DNA of 64,000 nucleotides from Posidonia oceanica. Lineage: Eukaryota > Streptophyta > Magnoliopsida > Alismatales > Posidoniaceae. Positions 57,547-64,000 of this stretch are shown piece by piece (positions within the stretch are counted from its first letter, which is position 1; every line of letters starts with the position of its first letter). A program made the position numbers and the translations under genes. The notes below the pieces were generated by a model, which was given only the letters and a program-made list of their open reading frames with translations, made no database searches and was not told where the DNA came from. Location of the stretch: NCBI GenBank assembly GCA_037176725.1, contig JAZBRS010000011.1, positions 6,324,001-6,388,000 of the forward strand, written 5' to 3'.

Positions 57547-58260
57547 GGCTTTTCCTCGAAATAAGGAAGTAAGCCGCGAGGCTCCGAAGAGAAACACAAG
57601 GAGGGCTCTTCCTCAAATTAAGGAAGGAAGCCCGCGAGACTCCGAGGAGACACGCAAGGGGGCTCTTCCTCAAATTAAGAAAGGAAGCCCGCGAGACTCC
57701 AAAGAGAAATGCAAGGGGGTCTCTTCCTCAAATTAAGGAAGTAAGCCCGCGAGACTCCAAAGAGAAATGCAAGAGGGCTCTTCCTCAAATTAAGGAAGCA
57801 AGCCCGCGAGACTCTGAAGAGAAACACAAGGGGGGCTCTTCCTCAAATTAAGGAAGCAAGCCTGCGAGACTCCAAAGAGAAATGCAATGGGCTCTTCCTC
57901 AAATTAAGGAAGGAAGCCCGTGAAACTCCGAAGAGACACGTAAGCGGGGCTCTTCCTCAAATTAAGGAAGGAAGCCCACGAGACTCCGAAGAGAAATGAA
58001 ACGGGGGCTCTTCCTCAAATTAAGGAGGAAGCCTGCGAGAGTCCGAAGAGAAATGCAAGGGGGTCTCTTCCTTAAATTAAGGAAGCAAGCCTGTGAGACT
58101 CCAAAGAGAAATGCAAGGGGGGCTCTTCCTCAAATTAAAGAAGGAAGCCCGCGAAACTCCGAAGAGAAATGCAAGGAGGCTCTTCCTCAAATTAAGGAAG
58201 CAAGTAAACAAACAGATGTGACTTCGAGAAGGCACGCAAAGGCGCTCATCCTCAAATTAA
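57547..58260 (-). repeat. About 60-bp minisatellite, about 12 units
   Basis: Units read GGCTCTTCCTCAAATTAAGG, then AAGCAAGCCCGCGAGACTCC and AAGAGAAATGCAAGG, with indels. It is not present in A or B at the corresponding place, so it is an expansion specific to E. Confidence 0.92.
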
Positions 58261-58304
58261 GAGAGCGAGCAGACATGACCTCAAGGGGGCATGCAAAAAA
58301 GGGG

Positions 58305-58540
58305 GGAAAAAGTGATAAGTTCTGGACTCATCGACCGCAAAGGAAAAAAGTGATAAGTTTCGGATTCATCGACCTCAAAGGAAAAAAGTGATAAGTTTCG
58401 GACTCATCGACCGCAAAGGAAAAAAGTGATAAGTTTCAGACTTATCGACTGCAAAGGAAAAAAAGTGATAAGTTTCGGACTCATCGACCACAAAGGAAAA
58501 AAGTGATAAGTTTCGGACTCATTGATCGCAAAGGAGGGTG
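58305..58540 (-). repeat. 39-bp minisatellite, six units
   Basis: Units read AAAAAGTGATAAGTTTCGGA followed by CTCATCGACCGCAAAGGA with few changes. The GATAAG-CTCATCGAC wording derives from the GATAAGTTAACGGACTCATC phrases spread through A. Confidence 0.92.
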
Positions 58541-59517
58541 GGGGCACCAAAAATCCGAATGCAGAGCGCAAAAACGGATGGGCCTGCGACAGTTAGGCAT
58601 GTTAGCCCGGATGTAGCTGGAGATGTGATACCACAGGGCAGCAAAAAAGATGTCCCTGGTATCAGGGTTGATACCAGGGGACAGCTGAAGTGCCCTTGGC
58701 ATCAAAAAGCAGAGACATAGACAAAGCTAACGCTTGTCAAGCGAGGAGCTAGGGTTACTAGCCCGGATGCATGGAAGATGAATGTAAGGACTCACCGTGC
58801 AATGTGCAAGGCTAGTGGGGGAATGCATTGGGTAGATGCAAAGGAAAATGCGGGGGCCTATCATGGTGGGTGTGTAATGGTCTCAGAGTAAGCATGCGAT
58901 GTAACGCCACGGAGTGGCAAACAAGGGACATACTGGTCATCACGGACCTCCCAACGCGATGGGGGGCTAAAACTTTTAAAAAGCACAGAGCCTCTGAGCG
59001 AGGTCAAGCAAAAAGTGCTCATCCTTGACTCCGATTTTCGAAAATAGGAAGAAGGGAAGGTAGATTATCATGCATTTATGTTTTTGGTGGCCTTGGATTC
59101 AAAGCAGCTGATGCTGAGAGGATGCTTCTGTAATTTCTGACTCAAGGGATTCTCGATTCTCGCGCAACGTCATGCCGAGTTGTGGTCGGTGGCTCTCTTT
59201 CTCATTCTCAGTTTGGGAAGAGGTCTCAGCTTTGCAAAGCATAGCCTTTGGCTACATGTGGGTAGCAGAGTCGTTGGGTGTAGCATCATAGCTTCCATCT
59301 CAAGTCCTCGGGGACCGACTACCACTTTTAACACTCACGGATTGTATTTCTTTTCCCCTCATGAGTGACTGGAGTCGCATCTAGCCTGCCAAGGATGCAG
59401 AATTGTTGTCTGCATGGAGGGGTTGGAGTGTGCTGCTGCGCTCGGAGGGTGGGGCCAAGTGCTCCAGATAATGCTTCCCGTGCAGTTGGCAATGTGGTGC
59501 TTGTAGTTGAAAGTTGA

Positions 59518-62500
59518 TGTTGACACCCCATTTCGACAAGGCTGAATTGGCAGATCTCCCTGGTGGCTAGGAAAAATCCAAAATTACACCTTTCTGTTCA
59601 CCCTTCCTTTCAAATCAAAACTCCAACTCAAACCTCAAAACCAAACCTAGAACTACACCCATTTTCTGACCCCAAAAACCTTACCCTGAAACTATCCAAG
59701 ACCTTAACCTGAAACCATCCAAATGCAGGTCCAAATCCACACCTCTCCCTTTCTCTTTCCCTCCAAAACCAGCCTAAACTTAACCTAGAATCACACCCCT
59801 TTCCCAAATCCAAAAACTAACCAAAAACCATAGGAGAACTCACCATCCCTGACTTAACAAACCCACCAAAAATCCTAGAAACTTTCAAACCAAAACCACT
59901 CCTAAAAACCCTAGAAAACCTAGGTAAAACTACCCTTTTTCTACACCTCAAAACCCTTTCCAAAACTTCTCCAAAACCAAACCCAAACCCTAGGTCCCAC
60001 ACTAGAGACCCCAGCCTACACACCCACCAAATTTCACCTCTTTTCAAAACTTCTAAACCCTTCATCTACCCAAATTATCCTTTTCTCTCTCCTAGATTAT
60101 TCTTTTCTCTCTCCTCTCTCTCTCCTGATTATCCTCCTTCTTTTCACTCCCTTCTCTCTCTTCTTCTTGCCTGGCTGTGCATCCCCTTTGTGCATCTATC
60201 TCTTCTCAATCTTATTTCTATTTTTATCCTATTTTTGACATTTTCTTTGATTTTCTAAAAATTGCTTTCCTTCAACTCCTCCCTTTCTTCTTTATTCCTA
60301 CTTTTCTCCTTTTTCTTACTCCTTTTCCTTTTCTTTTCCTCCCTTCTAATCAGTTTTCAAAAAAATCTTCAAAACCCTAAAACAAAAGGAAAACAAACCA
60401 AAACCTTAAGAAAAATAATTAAAAGCATTAAACAAACATTTGAAAACAAAAACCTAACTAAATCTAATTAAAACCAAAAAACCAAGAATGTAAGCTAAAA
60501 AACGCAAAAACAAACAAAGAGAAAATGCTATAAAATCAGAGAAAAAAATCAAAATATAATCGAAACAAGCTAGAGTAAAAAACCCTACTGAGAACAATCA
60601 AAAAACAAACCCTAGAAAGAAAGAGAACAACTTAAAATGCTAAGGCAAGTAATCAAAAAAAAAAGGGAAAACTTAACTTAACAATTCTAAAAGAAACAAT
60701 TTGAAAACTTAATTAAAAAGAAAAGAACAAACAATCAAAATTAGAAGAAAACACTTAATTAGAAACCTAACAAGAAAAACTTAACTAAAAAAATATATAT
60801 ATATTAAAAGAATCCAACAAACAAAATCAAAATTAAAAGAAGACCTAAAACCCTAAAGGACTAAAATCAAAAATCTAAAACTCACCCTAATTAATTTAAA
60901 AAACAATCCATTAAAAATTCTAATTAAAATCCCAGCTCAACAAGGAAAACTTAATAAGAAAAACCTAACTAGAAACAATGAAAAATTTTAACAAATATTT
61001 AAAATAAGATCAAGAAGCAAATTAAAAGAAAACTTAAAATCCTAACTAAAAACAACCATTAAAAAACCTAATCTAAAAATCCTAACTTGGGCAATCACCT
61101 TAAAGTCTTTTTATTTTTATCCCCATTTTATTTTATTTTATTCTTTTTTATCCTTCTTCTTTCTCCTCTTTCTTTCTTTTCCTTCCTTCTTCCCTTTCTT
61201 TTCTATCTCTTCTTCTTTTGGTCCAGCCCATCTGACCCAACTTTTCCCCTCCTTCCTTCCTTCTTTCTTTATTTCTTTTTTCCACAAGCCCACAGCCCAT
61301 GCACGAAATTCCCCTCCTTCTTCCCTCCTTCTCTTCTTCTTCTTCCATTCTTCTCCCTCTCTCTCAGCATGCAAATGACAGCCCCCTCCCATGCCTCTCT
61401 TTTCAAACCTCGCCTGACACCACCATGGACTTCCCGACCTCCCACCATGCCCTGTGGCCACCAAACCAGCCCTCCATCACTTCCATGCCCTGCCACCCAA
61501 AGACCAAGACCCATCCCTTCTCCCTCTGACCAGAAAAATCAGTGGAAAGAAGGGAGAACAAAAACCAGAATTCCGACTCCATCCACAGCACATGCTCATA
61601 CACCCTCAAGCCCAGAATCTCCAGCTTCCCTTCCCCACTTCCAGAGCCAGAAACCACCACGAAATCACCCTTGAAATTGCCTCTGAAAAGCTTCAGCACC
61701 CAACTCCATCAGAACCATCTTCTTCATTGCAGATCCACCACTACGAGCCTCCTAAAATCCCCGAACTTGGCATTTGGATTCACCAGAACCCCACCTTCAC
61801 AGAACACCCAAGATCTCACCACGAGACCTCCCACAGCCACTGCATTCCACTACAAACACTTGGGTCCCATTTCTGCCCGAAATCTTCAAACATCCAGAAC
61901 TCCCTCCACGCTCAGTGGAATTCACGTCTGCTTCCTCCCATGCGTTCCTCGAACAACCACCTACCCGCCCGTGCCCTTGTCTCGGCCTGGAATGCCACAC
62001 ATCGTCGTACCAGCCTCGGCCTTCACAGCAAGAGCTCGGTCGGACCAGATCCTACTCCGGGCTATAGAACTCACTTTTGGAAGCTCCGTCGTCTTCCTCG
62101 GACCTCCGGCAACGTCCCCGAACCACCCCAGCACCAGCAGCCGCCGCCCCGCGCCGTCACCGCTTCCCTCCGGCCGGCCGAGAACCACCTAGGTGGGTGG
62201 TCTTCTCCAGCGCGCGTGAGGGGTGAAAGAACCCTCCTCCGGATTCTCCTCTTCCCCCTCTAGCTCCTCGGCCTTTCCCCGAGGCTTTTCGTCGCCTGTG
62301 CCGCCCACACGACCTCGCCGAAGTCATCGTCTTCTCCGGCGCCGGTCACCCCCGCAGCAGCCGACCAGCTCCGTCCGGTCATCCCGCTCTCCGCCGCAGG
62401 TCTCCTCCGCCTCCGCCACACCACGCCGGACTCCCCCGCTCCCCGCCTGCGTCGCGCCGACCCCTCCTCCACTGGTCCAGAGAAGTCGTCGACGAGCTCC

Positions 62501-64000
62501 GGCCTTCTCCCCTATAAGCACGCCCTCCACTATTTTTTTTTATTTTTTTTTTCATTAACTTATCACGTTTTCCTTACATTGCATTGCTATCATATTAAGT
62601 TTCTAATATTGCATCTAAGTCCTGCTTAGTTTAAGATCTATTTACATTTGAATTGAAATCATATTGAATTGCAATTAAAACCTATATTTTTGCTTATTTG
62701 CACTCTCATCCAGCTGCAGTTCATTTCTTCTAACTGTCTTTTAAATTAAGCCTTGCGTGTTTCTTGTATTTCATATTGGTCCTCTGTTGTTGTGGTTTAA
62801 CTTTATCTCTTTAGATCTAGTCCGGTAAGTTGCTATATTTGCATATCAGTCCGTTCTTAGTTCAACATAGCTTGCTGTGCTTTACTGTTTGCCCCAGCAT
62901 GTTTTTATTTTTGCAATTGGGTCCTTTAGTTGTTAAATGCCATCTAAATGCTTGCTGTTATCTTATTAAATTGCTGTTAAGTCCTGATCTTTGCATTATT
63001 TGCAACATGTTCCTCTGATCTGTTATCAAGCATTCTGTTTTCATCCTTCATTTACTGCATTGCATTCTTAGCCCTTGTTTCCTGATTTTGCACATAGGTC
63101 CTCTGCATCATGCATAGCATGCATTTAGCTTGCATTTTTCTTACAAAAATTGCATTTCAACCCCTACATGTTTTAAAATTGCATATAGGTCCTTCATTTG
63201 ATTGCAAAGCTTATTCCAATACATGTTTACCTTATTAGATTGCATTTTAAACCCTGCATCTTGCAAAATTGCATTCAGACTCCCGAGTTTTCAAAAATCT
63301 TGCATTTAGACTCCCAATTCTTCAAGATCTTTGCATTTAGGCTCCCACTTTCTCAAAAATTGCATATAAATTCCCAATTTTTCTAAAAAATCATCCTTAG
63401 GTCTTTTCTTGCATTTTGCATGCATTGCACTCACGCATTCTTGCATTTGGCATTCCATGCACACACTTAAGCATTCTTAGCTCCCATTCACATGGGAGGA
63501 CCTATTGTGCACACCCCTAGGACCTCCTGTACACCTAGATCCATTCTTCTCCCCTGTTCTAGCCCCTCTACCTTGAAGCTGGGATATCTTCAGATCCGGC
63601 CGTTGGATCTTCTCAACCAAGCTACCTGGACGACCCCGGCGGAGCGCTCTTCAGCATGGACCAAGCAGATCTCAGATCAGGCTTCAGATTTCCCAGGTAA
63701 GTCCTCCTGAACCCCTGCACAGCATTCATTTGCACACCATTTGCATTGCATGCTTCGTTTTTGCTTTCTGTTTCCTCTAACATGTAGAATAGGACTTCCT
63801 CTTCTTATCTATCTGCTCTGCTCCCCTTTTTCACATATTCCCAAGTGCTTTGTGTTGTGTTTCCCCTAGATTCACCACTAATTACAACTTTCTTCCCCCT
63901 TTTCCACGATCTGATTGCACTGCGAGCTTTGGGCAGCGTGCGAGAAATATCGTGGGACGGTTTAGTGGGAAACAGTTACAAAATGGAGGTGATCCTTCCA
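59518..64000 (+). mobile_element. LTR G, 3' part cut by window edge
   Basis: This starts TGTTGACACCCCATTTCGAC and follows LTR C closely through the A/C-rich, pyrimidine-rich (60060-60350), A-rich (60360-61100), GC-rich (61900-62520) and GCATTTAGTCC phrase (62570-63420) segments. It reaches the candidate splice donor CCCAG|GTAAGTCC at 63697. The window ends before the minisatellite. It interrupts element E, and GTTGA (59513-59517) is the expected left target duplication. Frames of 195-269 codons at 61087-62263 occur in pyrimidine-rich and GC-rich DNA in overlapping frames, with no domain. Confidence 0.88.

Larger units (their letters stand above)
56238..59517 (-). mobile_element. Element E, 3' part of internal region
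   Basis: This starts with a polypurine tract (reverse complement of GAAGCCCCTCCCT). About 550 bp homologous to A and B follow, then one copy of the GGGGTTCAACTCC repeat unit, an ATGCAATGCGATGT microsatellite (56873-57058), hairpin modules (57120-57520), two minisatellites (57547-58260 and 58305-58540), another hairpin pair (58628-58702) and about 800 bp shared with A (42200-42870). LTR G interrupts it at 59518, before gag would be reached. Frames of 80-130 codons at 57491-58391 are translations of the minisatellite and are not conserved in A or B. Confidence 0.82.

Noticed and set aside
57491..58391. Repetitive protein encoded at 57491-57736 and 57996-58391
   Set aside because: It is a translation of the minisatellite of about 60 bp with indels that shift the frame, and nothing comparable is present in A or B.

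Overview
This window looks like a block of nested transposons from a plant nuclear genome, probably a flowering plant. I find no cellular gene, tRNA gene, rRNA gene or CRISPR array that I can support. Four things point to a plant: LTRs of 4.3-5.9 kb with the terminal patterns, primer-binding site and purine tract of the Ty3/gypsy Tat/Ogre lineage; a LINE ORF1 with a DUF4283-like domain and CCHC zinc knuckle; tRNA-derived SINEs; and tracts resembling the plant telomere unit TTTAGGG. The species cannot be named from the sequence.

Layout, left to right. 1-5039 is a plus-strand LTR that starts outside the window and sits in the internal region of element C (5040-6399, ending in a purine tract). 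C's 3' LTR is 6400-11834, and it lies inside another plus-strand LTR, F, whose tail is 11835-13534. F lies in the 3' LTR of minus-strand element B (13535-15468). B's internal region is in three pieces (15469-16872, 30204-35771, 52497-52708). It was split first by LTR D (16873-30203, target duplication CTAGT) and again by element A (35772-52496, target duplication AGTGG). D is itself split by an ORF1-only LINE (17292-25550), and the LINE is split by a minus-strand solo LTR, H (18348-24207, target duplication GATGG). To the right of A lies an LTR (52709-56237) with a primer-binding site on one side and a polypurine tract on the other. It joins B to a second minus-strand element, E (56238-59517). 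A last plus-strand LTR, G, runs from 59518 past the window end.

Element A is the best-preserved unit. It has two LTRs, a primer-binding site, a polypurine tract, a 5-bp target duplication and a recognisable Tat-type gag frame, but no protease, reverse transcriptase, RNase H or integrase. Its 3' non-coding half is made of tandem repeats and hairpin modules shared with B, C and E. The family therefore appears non-autonomous and would need enzymes from elsewhere. The gag frames of A and B are broken mainly by TAG codons, and where the other copy is readable these sit at former CAG or CTGG sites.

Most long open frames in the window are shadows of low-complexity DNA, especially a 30-bp hairpin minisatellite in the LTRs that stays open in several frames on both strands. 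I did not annotate them as genes. All homologies were judged by eye; coordinates of LTR ends and target duplications were read base by base, while repeat limits are approximate.
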